NCBI GenBank assembly: GCA_963804495.1
Contig: CAWDQN010000011.1
Coordinates: forward strand, 1 to 64,000
Length of the DNA: 64,000 nucleotides
Direction: 5' to 3'
DNA from: Rhodovastum sp963804495
GTDB taxonomy: Bacteria > Pseudomonadota > Alphaproteobacteria > Acetobacterales > Acetobacteraceae
The notes beneath the pieces are model-generated. The model was not told where the DNA came from, did not search any database, and saw only the letters and a list, made by a program, of their open reading frames with translations. Positions 51,953-60,877 of the stretch are shown here, piece by piece (positions within the stretch are counted from its first letter, which is position 1; every line of letters starts with the position of its first letter). A program made the translations under genes and the position numbers.

Positions 51953-52330
51953 ATGACCCAACTCGCTCGCCTGCTCGTCATGAGCCTCCTGCTGGCCGGT
52001 GCCGCGCATGCTCAAGGGCCGGCGGCCGGGGCAGGTCAGCAGGACACGGCCGGCGGGGTGAACGACTACCCGACCGCAGCACGTGCGGACTACGTGTTCG
52101 CCTGCATGAACACCAATGGCCGCACCCAGGACGCGCTGCGCCGATGCGCCTGCGCGATCGACGTGATCGCATCGGCGGTCCCCTACGGCGAATACGAAAA
52201 AGCGGAGACCATTCTGCGCATGCGCAGTGCCGGCGGCTACCTGGCGCAGGAGTTCCGCATCCCGGTCAGCAGCACCATCCTCAGACAGCTTCAGGAAGCT
52301 CAGGCGGAGGCGGATTTCACCTGTTTCTGA
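51953..52330 (+). CDS. Small exported protein of the xox locus
   Basis: 125 residues with a signal peptide (LLVMSLLLAGAAHA). The mature part has DYPTAARADYVFACMNTNGR, TQDALRRCACAIDVIASAVP and YEKAETILRMRSAGGYLAQE. Proteins of this type recur in lanthanide methanol dehydrogenase loci but their role is unknown. GAAAGGA precedes ATG 51953. The gap 51681-51952 holds no gene. Confidence 0.75.
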   Translation: MTQLARLLVMSLLLAGAAHAQGPAAGAGQQDTAGGVNDYPTAARADYVFACMNTNGRTQDALRRCACAIDVIASAVPYGEYEKAETILRMRSAGGYLAQEFRIPVSSTILRQLQEAQAEADFTCF

Positions 52331-52930
52331 GCCGCTCCCGCCACGTGGGCGTTTCCCGCCGGACCCGCTGACCGGCCGTGGCGAGCGCAGGTGACCCGCG
52401 TGCCGACGATGTGCCGACGATGCCGGCTTGGTGTCGTGCCGACTGCCGCAGAATGCGAGGATGACGTCCGGGCTGCCCGGAATGTTCGCCGGCCAACCGC
52501 CAGTCGTTTCACAAGCAGGGCAGGTTGTTCATTTTGCTGTCAATGTAAACATTGCACCTTACGTACTATTTGCGGCGCTGCAGCATTCGTTTTGCCGCAA
52601 CAGACGTGACGTTTTTTTGCAGAGAACCATTTCCGGTCAGCGAGATGCAGATGCTCGTCTCGATTAACCGGTTGCGCGAACGGCGCTGCCATCATAGGTT
52701 TCCTACAACTCCGGCTTCCGGGCGACCTGTGATTGGGAGGACAGGTTTGACCTCGAAGGCAGCGTAGCAGCGAATTCAACAACGAGGGCGGTCTGACGCC
52801 GACCCTGTTCGCTGCTGCTGTCGTCACACGGTGCCGGACGCTTCTTCCCGACCGGGTCGCTGGCTGGCGTGGTGGATAAAAACCCATCAAGGCCAGGACA
52901 TTCGCCAATTGACGAAGGGAGAGTAGCAAA
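52331..52930. other. Leader region upstream of xoxF
   Basis: 600 bases without a supported gene. It becomes AT-rich around 52500-52640, where a palindrome (52541-52554) and likely promoter lie. The transcript leader of xoxF would then be roughly 300 bases. A lanthanide-responsive RNA or protein switch could act here, but no known motif is recognised. Confidence 0.45.
52541..52554. promoter_or_regulatory. Palindrome upstream of xoxF
   Basis: CAATGT-AA-ACATTG is a perfect 6-base inverted repeat in the AT-rich part of the xoxF leader, about 380 bases before the start codon. A candidate site for a response regulator of the xox system; no family match is claimed. Confidence 0.3.
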
Positions 52931-54832
52931 ATGAAAAGAATGTCTCATAAGGGACTTTTGGCGATCGGCACTGTTCTGTCATCGGCTTTGATGGCGCCTT
53001 GCGCCATCGCGCAAGGCCATCCGTCACCACGCGGCGGTGCCCTGCACGCGTTCTTCGACTTGTTCGCGGCGGCGGAACCCGAGCAAGCCGAAAGCACGCA
53101 AGCCAACCCCGCCCCTGGCAGCGGCAAGGACTGGACCACTCCAGCGGGAAGTCTGAATGGCCAGCGCTATTCCACACTCACGCAAATCACCAGTCAGAAC
53201 GTCGATCGTCTCCAGGTCGCCTGGACCTTCTCGACCGGCGTTCTGCGCGGCCATGAAGGCGCCCCGCTGGTCATCGGCGATGTGATGTATGTGCATGCGC
53301 CGTTCCCCAATACGGTTTTTGCCCTCGACCTGAATAACGACGGCAAGATCCTGTGGAAATATGAACCGAAGCAAAACTCCAACGTCATCCCCGTCATGTG
53401 CTGCGACACCGTCAATCGCGGCCTGGCCTTTGGCGACGGCAAAATTTTTCTGCATCAGGCCGATACCACGCTCGTGGCGCTCGACGCCAAGACCGGCAAG
53501 CCCGTGTGGTCGGTCAAGACCGACGATCCCAGCAAGGGGGCGACCGGCACCGATGCTCCACTCGTCGTCAAAGACAAGGTCTATGTCGGCGTGTCCGGCG
53601 GCGAGTTCGGCGTACATGCCTGGTTCGCGGCGTTCTCGACAGCCGATGGCAAGGAAATCTGGCGCGCCTATTCGGTCGGCCCCAACTCCGAAATCAAGGT
53701 CGATCCGGAAAAGACCATGGCGCTCGGCAAGCCGATCGGGGCGGATTCGAGCCTCAAGACCTGGCAGGGCGACCAGTGGAAGATCGGCGGCGGCGCGACC
53801 TGGGGCTGGAAATCCTATGATCCGCGGACGAACCTGATCTTCTACGGCTCCGGCAATCCGTCCACCTGGAACCCCAAGCAGCGGCCTGGCGATAACAAGT
53901 GGTCGATGACCATCTTCGCCCGCGATGCCGATACCGGCGTGGCGAAATGGGTCTATCAGATGACTCCGCATGACGAATGGGACTATGACGGCGTCAACGA
54001 AATGGTGCTGATCGACCAGGAGATCGACGGCAAGCTGCGGCATGTTCTGGTGCATCCCGACCGCAATGGCTTCGCCTATACGCTTGACCGCGACACCGGC
54101 GAACTGCTTGTCGCCGGCAAATTCGATCCCGCGGTGAACTGGGCATCCAAGGTCGACATGGACCCGAACAGCCCGACCTATGGAAGGCCGCTGGTGGTGC
54201 CGCAGTATTCTACGGAACACAACGGTGAGGACGTCAACACCAAGAACATCTGCCCGGCCGCGCTTGGGTCAAAGGATCAGCAGCCGTCGGCCTTCTCGCC
54301 GCGCACCGGACTTCTCTACATTCCCACCAATCATGTCTGTATGGATTATGAGCCGTTCCGCGTGTCCTACACCGCGGGTCAGCCTTATGTCGGCGCGACG
54401 CTTTCCATGTTCCCGCCCCAGGGCGCGACGAATATGGGCAATTTCATCGCCTGGGATGCCCGCACCGGCAAGATCGTCTGGTCCTTGCCGGAGCAATTTT
54501 CCGTGTGGTCGGGCGCTCTCGCGACGGCCGGCGACGTGGTGTTCTATGGCACGCTGGAGGGCTATCTGAAGGCGGTCGATGCGGCCACTGGCAAAGAACT
54601 ATACAGGTTCAAGACCCCGTCGGGCATCATCGGCAACGTCATGACCTACGAGCATGATGGCCGGCAATACGTTGCGGTGCTGTCGGGTGTCGGTGGCTGG
54701 GCGGGCATCGGTCTCGCCGCCGGACTGACCGATCCGCATGCGGGGCTTGGTGCGGTCGGCGGTTATGCGGCCCTCAACGACTACACCTCTCTCGGCGGGA
54801 CGCTGACCGTCTTTGCGCTGCCGAAGAAGTGA
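52931..54832 (+). CDS. xoxF: Lanthanide-dependent methanol dehydrogenase XoxF
   Basis: 633 residues; PQQ-dependent periplasmic alcohol dehydrogenase oxidising methanol to formaldehyde (or further). Signal peptide ends near ALMAPCAIAQ. The eight-bladed propeller shows ILWKYEPKQ, the vicinal disulfide VMCCDTVNRG, GATWGWKSYDP, IFYGSGNP and the active site PHDEWDYDGVNEMVL: catalytic Asp351 and, two residues on, Asp353, the extra acidic ligand that marks lanthanide-type XoxF (MxaF has Ala). Residues 28-65 are a longer-than-usual N-terminal stretch. Followed by xoxG and xoxJ; PQQ genes lie 2.5 kb upstream on the other strand. Confidence 0.95.
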   Translation: MKRMSHKGLLAIGTVLSSALMAPCAIAQGHPSPRGGALHAFFDLFAAAEPEQAESTQANPAPGSGKDWTTPAGSLNGQRYSTLTQITSQNVDRLQVAWTFSTGVLRGHEGAPLVIGDVMYVHAPFPNTVFALDLNNDGKILWKYEPKQNSNVIPVMCCDTVNRGLAFGDGKIFLHQADTTLVALDAKTGKPVWSVKTDDPSKGATGTDAPLVVKDKVYVGVSGGEFGVHAWFAAFSTADGKEIWRAYSVGPNSEIKVDPEKTMALGKPIGADSSLKTWQGDQWKIGGGATWGWKSYDPRTNLIFYGSGNPSTWNPKQRPGDNKWSMTIFARDADTGVAKWVYQMTPHDEWDYDGVNEMVLIDQEIDGKLRHVLVHPDRNGFAYTLDRDTGELLVAGKFDPAVNWASKVDMDPNSPTYGRPLVVPQYSTEHNGEDVNTKNICPAALGSKDQQPSAFSPRTGLLYIPTNHVCMDYEPFRVSYTAGQPYVGATLSMFPPQGATNMGNFIAWDARTGKIVWSLPEQFSVWSGALATAGDVVFYGTLEGYLKAVDAATGKELYRFKTPSGIIGNVMTYEHDGRQYVAVLSGVGGWAGIGLAAGLTDPHAGLGAVGGYAALNDYTSLGGTLTVFALPKK

Positions 54833-54923
54833 GGCGTGCGGGACCGTCAGCTCATTGGATTGGCGCCGTGGCGACAAGCCCGGCGCCGGCCTTCCTCTTA
54901 GACCGTGACTGGGGACAAGTGGC

Positions 54924-55442
54924 GTGGACCAATTTTTTCGTGTCGTCACGGCGATGTGTGCGATACCGTTCCTGCTGGCCGGCATCGCCCGCGCCGACGG
55001 ATCAGGCGATCCGACGGCGGTGAGTTCGGAAGACGGCAAATACGCCGACAAAGACGGCAACCCGACCTACAAGGTCGACAAGGATGGAAAAGTCGATTTC
55101 TACAGCTATATCGGCTTCGTCCGCTATTCAGCGAACTGCCTGCGCTGCCACGGCCCCGACGGGCTCGGCTCGTCCTATGGACCGGCGCTGATCAACTCCC
55201 TTAAGACCCTCAGCTATAGCGACGTGCTCACAACCGTGGCCAGCGGCAAAAAAGACGTGTCCGCGTCGCAGGATCTGGTGATGCCAGCGCTCGGCGATAA
55301 CAAGAATGTCATGTGCTACATTGATGCGATCTACATCTATCTACGTGGCCGATCCAACGGCGCCATTGGACGCGGTCGTCCCGCCGACCACGAACCCAAG
55401 CCCGCGGCGTTCGGTGTCGCTGAAGATGAGTGCATGGAATGA
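54924..55442 (+). CDS. xoxG: Cytochrome cL-type electron acceptor XoxG
   Basis: 172 residues from GTG 54924. Signal peptide (VVTAMCAIPFLLAGIARA), then a heme site CLRCH in VRYSANCLRCHGPDGLGSSY and GPALINSLKTLSYSDVLTTV, with VMPALGDNKNVMCYIDAIYI carrying the Met ligand. XoxG takes electrons from XoxF. An internal D/K-rich insert (SEDGKYADKDGNPTYKVDKD) is typical of cL cytochromes. Positioned 91 bases after xoxF. Confidence 0.9.
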   Translation: MDQFFRVVTAMCAIPFLLAGIARADGSGDPTAVSSEDGKYADKDGNPTYKVDKDGKVDFYSYIGFVRYSANCLRCHGPDGLGSSYGPALINSLKTLSYSDVLTTVASGKKDVSASQDLVMPALGDNKNVMCYIDAIYIYLRGRSNGAIGRGRPADHEPKPAAFGVAEDECME

Positions 55443-55482
55443 CGGAAACTGGGTTGAAGGAGCGGCACGGGAGCCCGGAGCA

Positions 55483-56346
55483 ATGAGCGGCACGCGTCCT
55501 CGACACCGGCCGGACCGTGGGCGGGTCGCCGCAGCTGCGGTTGTGCTCGGCCTGCTGTCGGCGGGCGTACGGGCCCAGGCGCCGGGCCTTGGCGCCTCGG
55601 TGGAACTGGTCGACCCGACCGTATTCCGCGTCTGTGCCGATCCGCGCAGCATGCCGTTTTCCAACGAGGCCGGTGAGGGTTTCGAAAACAGGCTGGCGGC
55701 GATGTTCGCGGCGAAGCTCGGCAAAACGGTTACCTATACCTATTTCCCGCGGGTCACAGGCTTCGTGCGCGCCACGCTCAACGCGCTCAAATGCAACGTC
55801 ATCATGGGCGATGTCCAGGGTGACGATCTGGTGCAAACCACCAACCCGTACTATCACGCGTTCTATGTGTTGGTGGTGCGACCCGGCACCGGTCTTGACG
55901 GCGTCGAGACGCTCGCCGATCCGCGGCTGAAGGGAAAGCATATCGGCCTGATCGCCGGCACCCCGCCGGCGACGATCCTTGCCCGCAACGGGCTGATTGG
56001 CGATGCAAGGTCGTTTCCGCTGACGGTGGACACGCGCTACGACGCGCCGCCGAAGGCGGTCATCGACGAAATCGCCGCCGGCAGCATCGATGCCGGTGTG
56101 CTGTGGGGGCCGATCGCCGGCTACTATGCCAAGCATTCCCCGGTTCCGCTCACCGTCATCCCGCTGCTGCACGAACATGCCGCGACGATGGATTTCCGCA
56201 TCTCGATGGGCGTGCGGCACAGCGATCAGGAATGGAAGCGCACGCTCAACCGGCTGATCGCCGAGAACCACGCCGCCATCAACCAGCTCCTCATCGACTA
56301 TGGCGTTCCCATCGTCGATGAGCAGGGCGCGCCGATCTCCCCGTGA
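55483..56346 (+). CDS. xoxJ: XoxJ periplasmic binding-type protein
   Basis: 287 residues. Signal peptide, then SVELVDPTVFRVCADPRSMP, FSNEAGEGFENRLAAMFAAK, LGKTVTYTYFPRVTGFVRAT and LNALKCNVIMGDVQGDDLVQ, TNPYYHAFYVLVVR, the usual MxaJ/XoxJ solute-binding fold. XoxJ is thought to help activate XoxF in the periplasm. ATG 55483 lies close after GGAG and 40 bases beyond xoxG; an in-frame ATG at 55426 would overlap xoxG. Confidence 0.92.
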   Translation: MSGTRPRHRPDRGRVAAAAVVLGLLSAGVRAQAPGLGASVELVDPTVFRVCADPRSMPFSNEAGEGFENRLAAMFAAKLGKTVTYTYFPRVTGFVRATLNALKCNVIMGDVQGDDLVQTTNPYYHAFYVLVVRPGTGLDGVETLADPRLKGKHIGLIAGTPPATILARNGLIGDARSFPLTVDTRYDAPPKAVIDEIAAGSIDAGVLWGPIAGYYAKHSPVPLTVIPLLHEHAATMDFRISMGVRHSDQEWKRTLNRLIAENHAAINQLLIDYGVPIVDEQGAPISP

Positions 56347-56437
56347 TCCTGCGCTTCGTCCGGTCAGCGGCCGCGTCCAGCCCACAGCGCAAGGCGCGAC
56401 CCCGTCCGGAATGGGTCGATGTTGCTGCCGTTTGGTG

Positions 56438-57050
56438 TCAATCCATTTGCTGCTGAATGGCTTTTGCCAGACCGTATAGGCGTTGTTCGATCTTCGTCGC
56501 CACGTCGCAGGCGAAGCGCAGAGACTGGCGCCGTGACTCGAAAACATTGGAATCCCACGCCAGCCGCTGGGTCAGCTCCGCCAGCTTCGCCGCATCTTCC
56601 GGGGTGGCTGCCTGCGCGGCGCGAAGCTCTTGGCTCTCCCGGCGCAGGTTTTCCGCAAGCGCTTTCTGGCGTTGGCCAAACCGGTCGAGCCCGTTCACAA
56701 CCCTCGTGCGCTCGCTGTTCAACACCTCGAACGCGCCCGCAAACACAGCCAGCAGCGCGCGGTTCTTGTCCGTCCCTGCCGCCCGGGCGAAGTCAGCGAT
56801 TTGCTCGCCGGCCTGGTCCAACGGAAGCCGTCTCTGGGTAATCAGCCCGACCAGCGATGCCACCGCCCTGATCTCCCGCCAGTTGATGGCGGCGGGATCG
56901 ACCGCGGGGCCGGTCCAGTACCGAGGCAACCGACAATTCGCTGACCTTGGCCTGCTGGCAGGGCCAGTCCGGATCGGCGTCGCGCGGCGCGGCCGCGGCG
57001 CTCGCGCCGACAAGGACGAACAGAGCCAGGGTTGTCAGACCGGTCCGCAT
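56438..57050 (-). pseudogene. Exported protein split by one-base insertion
   Basis: ATG 57050 opens MRTGLTTLALFVLVGASAAA and DPDWPCQQAKVSELSVAS; the frame is then lost. From about 56930 another frame continues YWTGPAVDPAAINWREIRAV, then FARAAGTDKNRALLAVFAGA, FEVLNSERTRVVNGLDRFGQ and LTQRLAWDSNVFESRRQSLR to stop 56438. Removing one G in gcctcggtactgg restores a single exported helical protein of about 203 residues, of a kind seen near methanol dehydrogenase genes. Convergent with xoxJ. Confidence 0.65.
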
Positions 57051-57091
57051 GCAAGCCAATCCCCTGTTTGTTGCGCCGACACAGCCACTCC

Positions 57092-57420
57092 TCAGGGCAT
57101 GCGCCCCGTCGCGATCGGCCTGACCACCCCCAGCACGGCGATGTCGGTCGCCGATATGCCGTGCGACAGGCCGTCTGTGGTGAGCGGGTATTTCTCATCG
57201 GGGGGTGAATGCCATCTGCCACCCGCACTGCGCCACCAGCAGGGAGGTTCGATTTTGGCGGTTTTGGCATCCATCACGGCGAGGCGATTGGCTGGACCGG
57301 GTGCCACGAACACGGTGCCGTCTTCCCTGGCACAGACCAGTTTGCCTTGACCGTCCGCCGCCAGCGTGATGCCCCGCGGAGAGCCGGCCGACCCGGATCG
57401 TGCCCCTCCTGCCCTGAGCC
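57092..57420 (-). pseudogene. YVTN-type beta-propeller fragment
   Basis: The frame SPRGITLAADGQGKLVCARE, DGTVFVAPGPANRLAVMDAK, TAKIEPPCW, SPPDEKYPLTTDGLSHGISA and TDIAVLGVVRPIATGRMP shows two repeats of the YVTN/NHL propeller type common in PQQ enzyme loci. No start codon or signal peptide lies in a sensible place, and most of the protein is missing. Ends 42 bases before the frameshifted gene at 57050. Confidence 0.45.
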
Positions 57421-57525
57421 TCCCGATCGCGTTGCGTGCCGTTTGATTTATCTTTTTTCTCGTCGGCGCAATGGAAACATCAGGCCACCACCAGCTTGGT
57501 GGTCTCGGGAGGCAGGCCATTGGCG

Positions 57526-58035
57526 ATGAAAACCCTGCAAGGTCTCGCAGCAGCCAGTCTGGCGGTGTGTCTGCTTGTGACTGCGCCGCACACGCACGCG
57601 CAAGCGCCGCGAATCGCGGTGTTTCCCTTGGAGCTCGACGATACCAGCCTCCAGGGGACGATGCAGGGGCGCGCCGCCGCCGATACCGCGCGGCTCGCAC
57701 GGCTCGCTGCCCAACTCCTCGACGCACCCGCCCGGTCGGGCGCGTATGCACCCGTTGCGGTCCCCGCCGATGCCGGCGGCGCGGAGCTGCGCAGCTGCGG
57801 CGGCTGCGCGGTCGAGCGTGCACGCAAGCTCGATGCCCACGCTTCGATGGTCGGCTGGGTGCAAAAAGTGTCCGACCTGATCCTGAACATCAACCTCGCC
57901 GTGTATGATGTGGGGACCGGAACGCGCCTGGCAGGAGGCGGTGTCGATATTCGTGGCGATACCGACAAATCGTGGACACGCGGACCGACCTGGCTTTTGC
58001 GCAACCGGAGTCTCAGCAGCGACGGCAGGCAATGA
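57526..58035 (+). CDS. DUF2380-type exported protein
   Basis: 169 residues with a signal peptide (LAAASLAVCLLVTAPHTHA). PRIAVFPLELDDTSLQGTMQ, DTARLARLAAQLLDA, then a C-x2-C (SCGGCAVERARKLDAHASMV) and GWVQKVSDLILNINLAVYDV. DUF2380/DUF3280-type proteins occur beside PQQ alcohol dehydrogenase genes; role unknown. Its 3' end is 6 bases from the convergent fghA gene. Confidence 0.78.
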   Translation: MKTLQGLAAASLAVCLLVTAPHTHAQAPRIAVFPLELDDTSLQGTMQGRAAADTARLARLAAQLLDAPARSGAYAPVAVPADAGGAELRSCGGCAVERARKLDAHASMVGWVQKVSDLILNINLAVYDVGTGTRLAGGGVDIRGDTDKSWTRGPTWLLRNRSLSSDGRQ

Positions 58036-58041
58036 GGCGCC

Positions 58042-58902
58042 TCAGCCTTGCTGCCCGGCCGGGCTGGCGGCCAGCCGGTCGGCATGCCATTTCATGTGAT
58101 CGGCCATGAAGGTCTGAATGAACCAGTAGGAATGGTCATAGCCAGGATGCCGGCGCAGCGTCAGCGACTGGCCGGCCGCCGCGGCTGCCGCTTCAAGCGC
58201 GCCAGGGTGGAGTTCCCGGTCCAGGAACTGATCGCTCAAGCCCTGATCGATGAGAATGTCCCCAGGATAAGGTTTGCTGCGCATCAGCATCGTGCTGTCC
58301 CATTGGTTCCAGCGCTGACGGTCGGGGCCGAGGTAATGGCGGAAGGCCTTCTCGCCCCAGGGAACCGCCACCGGGTTGGAGATCGGCGCAAACGCCGACA
58401 GCGAGTGATACCGGTCGGGATTCCTGAGGGCTACTACCAGCGCCCCGTGGCCGCCCATCGAATGACCGAAGATCCCCCGCCGGTCTGCACGGACGGGAAA
58501 CCACTGCTCAACCACGTCCGGCAATTCCCGCGCGACGTAGCTGTACATCCGGTAGTTCCGGCGCCAGGGATCGGCTTCCGCGTCGATATAGAATCCGGCG
58601 CCGGTACCGAAATCCCAACTCTCGTCTTCGCCCGGAAGCCCAAGCCCGCGCGGACTGGTATCCGGCGCCACGAGCAGCAGGCCGAGATCAGCGGCCAGGC
58701 GCACAGCGCCGGCTTTGACCATGAAGGTCTCCTCGGTGCAGGTCAGCCCCGCAAGATAGTAGAGCGCCGGAACCCGTTCCGTCCTGGCCTGCGGCGGCAC
58801 ATAGATGCAGAATCGCATCTCCGTCCCGATCTCTACGGAATGATGGGCATAATTTCCGATTGTGCCGCCAAAGCACTGCTGTTCACTGCGGGCCGTCAGC
58901 AT
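58042..58902 (-). CDS. fghA: S-formylglutathione hydrolase
   Basis: 286 residues of the esterase D family. Catalytic serine in RRGIFGHSMGGHGALVVALR, plus VPALYYLAGLTCTEETFMVK, DTSPRGLGLPGEDESWDFGT, GAGFYIDAEADPW and the histidine block HPGYDHSYWFIQTFMADHM. It hydrolyses S-formylglutathione to formate and glutathione in the cytosol, the third step of the glutathione-dependent formaldehyde pathway. Follows the dehydrogenase gene by 5 bases. Confidence 0.95.
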   Translation of the reverse strand: MLTARSEQQCFGGTIGNYAHHSVEIGTEMRFCIYVPPQARTERVPALYYLAGLTCTEETFMVKAGAVRLAADLGLLLVAPDTSPRGLGLPGEDESWDFGTGAGFYIDAEADPWRRNYRMYSYVARELPDVVEQWFPVRADRRGIFGHSMGGHGALVVALRNPDRYHSLSAFAPISNPVAVPWGEKAFRHYLGPDRQRWNQWDSTMLMRSKPYPGDILIDQGLSDQFLDRELHPGALEAAAAAAGQSLTLRRHPGYDHSYWFIQTFMADHMKWHADRLAASPAGQQG

Positions 58903-58907
58903 CGCGG

Positions 58908-60017
58908 TCAGTAGACGACGACGCTGCGAATCGACTCGCCCCGGACCATGAGGTCGAAGGCATCGTTGATCCTGTCCAGCGGCATCACATGGGTGATCAG
59001 GTCATCGATATTGATCTTGCCGTCCATGTACCAGGTGACGATTTTTGGCACGTCGGTCCGTCCACGCGCGCCGCCGAATGCCGACCCGATCCAGCGCCGT
59101 CCGGTCACCAGCTGGAACGGACGGGTTGCGATTTCCTGCCCCGCGCCGGCCACGCCGATGATGGTCGAAACACCCCAGCCACGATGGCAGCATTCCAGCG
59201 CCTGTCGCATCAGTGTCGTGTTGCCGACGCATTCAAAGCTGTAATCCGCACCGCCGCCGGTCAGTTCGATAAGGTGGGCCACAAGGTCACCCTGAAGCTG
59301 GGTGGGATTGACAAAATGGGTCAGGCCGAACTTCCGCGCCAGTTCCTCACGCGCCGGATTGACGTCAACGCCGACGATCATGTCGGCGCCGGCTATCCTG
59401 GCGCCCTGGACGACATTGAGCCCGATGCCGCCGAGCCCGAACACCACGACATTGGCACCCGGCTCCACCTTGGCAGTGAAGATCACTGCGCCGATACCGG
59501 TCGTAACACCGCAACCGATGTAGCAGATTTTGTCGAACGGCGCGTCGTCGCGCACCTTGGCCAGAGCAATCTCCGGCATGACGGTATAATTGGCGAAGGT
59601 TGAGCACCCCATGTAGTGATAGATCGGCTTGCCGTTTTTCGAGAACCGTGTTGTGCCGTCGGGCATCAAACCCTTGCCCTGGGTGGCACGGATGGACGTG
59701 CACAGATTGGTTTTGCGGCTGGTGCAGGATTTACATTCGCGGCACTCGGGCGTGTACAGCGGAATGACATGGTCGCCCTTCCGCAGGCTCCGGACATCCG
59801 GGCCGACATCCACCACAATGCCGGCGCCTTCGTGGCCGAGGATGGCCGGAAAGATGCCTTCCGGATCCGCGCCCGACAAAGTGTATTTGTCGGTATGGCA
59901 AACGCCGGTCGCCTTGATTTCGACCAGCACTTCGTTTCCTCTGGGACCTTCCAGCTGAACGGTCTCGATCGACAGAGGCTTTCCGGCCTCCCATGCCACG
60001 GCTGCGCGGATATCCAT
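58908..60017 (-). CDS. frmA: S-(hydroxymethyl)glutathione dehydrogenase
   Basis: 369 residues, class III alcohol dehydrogenase. Catalytic-zinc region CHTDKYTLSGADPEGIFPAI with GHEGAGIVVDVG, structural-zinc cysteines in CRECKSCTSRKTNLC, and the NAD fold VVVFGLGGIGLNVVQGARIA with GVDVNPAREELARKFGLTHF. It oxidises S-(hydroxymethyl)glutathione to S-formylglutathione using NAD. Central enzyme between gfa and fghA in one operon. Confidence 0.96.
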   Translation of the reverse strand: MDIRAAVAWEAGKPLSIETVQLEGPRGNEVLVEIKATGVCHTDKYTLSGADPEGIFPAILGHEGAGIVVDVGPDVRSLRKGDHVIPLYTPECRECKSCTSRKTNLCTSIRATQGKGLMPDGTTRFSKNGKPIYHYMGCSTFANYTVMPEIALAKVRDDAPFDKICYIGCGVTTGIGAVIFTAKVEPGANVVVFGLGGIGLNVVQGARIAGADMIVGVDVNPAREELARKFGLTHFVNPTQLQGDLVAHLIELTGGGADYSFECVGNTTLMRQALECCHRGWGVSTIIGVAGAGQEIATRPFQLVTGRRWIGSAFGGARGRTDVPKIVTWYMDGKINIDDLITHVMPLDRINDAFDLMVRGESIRSVVVY

Positions 60018-60042
60018 ATCAGTGCCTCACGATATGCAGATC

Positions 60043-60621
60043 TCAGTGTTTCAGCACGCCGGTCTGCCTGGCGATATGCGTGGCAATGAAGTCCATCAAC
60101 GGCGGAGACAGGCAGTCATACGGTTCGAGCCCGAGCTCCTTTAACCGGGCCCGCACGGCCCCCATGTTGGCCGGATCGGCGCCCGCCTCGATGATCGACG
60201 AACAGAAAGCGGCGAACTCCGGCGCCGACCAGCCCTTTTCCGACGACAATTCGGTATGAATGAAATCCAGACCGTAGAATGGATGCCCGGTGTTCTCGAT
60301 CCGGCCAAACATGTGCACGCCGCATTCCCGGCAGGCGTGGCGCTGAATGGTTGCGGACGGGTCGACGATCGTCAGCTTGTCGCCGTTTTCAACGACCGTC
60401 AGCTTTTCGCGGGGCACCACCGCGACCACGGCGAACAACGCGCCCGCCGGCTTCCAGCATTTGGTGCAGCCGCAGGCGTGGTTGTGCGCCGATTGGCCAT
60501 CAATCCGCACCTTCACCGGGCGGGTGGCGCATTTGCAAACCAGCGTTCCGCCGGCGAACGTGCCGGAACCGGGCACGATCCCGTTATCGACCGACGGATG
60601 GATGGCGACAGCCTGGTCCAT
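60043..60621 (-). CDS. gfa: Gfa, S-(hydroxymethyl)glutathione synthase
   Basis: 192 residues with the zinc/glutathione-binding CENP-V-like fold: TLVCKCATRPVKVRIDGQSA, HNHACGCTKCWKPAGALFAV and the second site RHACRECGVHMFGRIENTGH, then FYGLDFIHTELSSEKGW. Gfa speeds up formation of the formaldehyde-glutathione adduct. First gene of gfa-frmA-fghA. Confidence 0.93.
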   Translation of the reverse strand: MDQAVAIHPSVDNGIVPGSGTFAGGTLVCKCATRPVKVRIDGQSAHNHACGCTKCWKPAGALFAVVAVVPREKLTVVENGDKLTIVDPSATIQRHACRECGVHMFGRIENTGHPFYGLDFIHTELSSEKGWSAPEFAAFCSSIIEAGADPANMGAVRARLKELGLEPYDCLSPPLMDFIATHIARQTGVLKH

Positions 60622-60877
60622 GGGTTTCTCCCTTTCGATCGCCCGTTCTTTGCAGATGCCTTTCCGTGCGGCTGACCATCCGCTGTGGCGGCATCTTCCT
60701 GGCGAATTGGGGCGAGCATGGGCGGGACCGGCGTCATGTGCTTGTCCGAGAGCGAAGGACGGTTGCCTGGGTGCGAAAAAAACCTATGATTTGGTACACT
60801 ACTGAAGTTCGAGCAGGACCAATCGGTTCAATTGGGATCGATTGTGACGGTCCAAGTTCGGCACCTGGGGGCAAACG

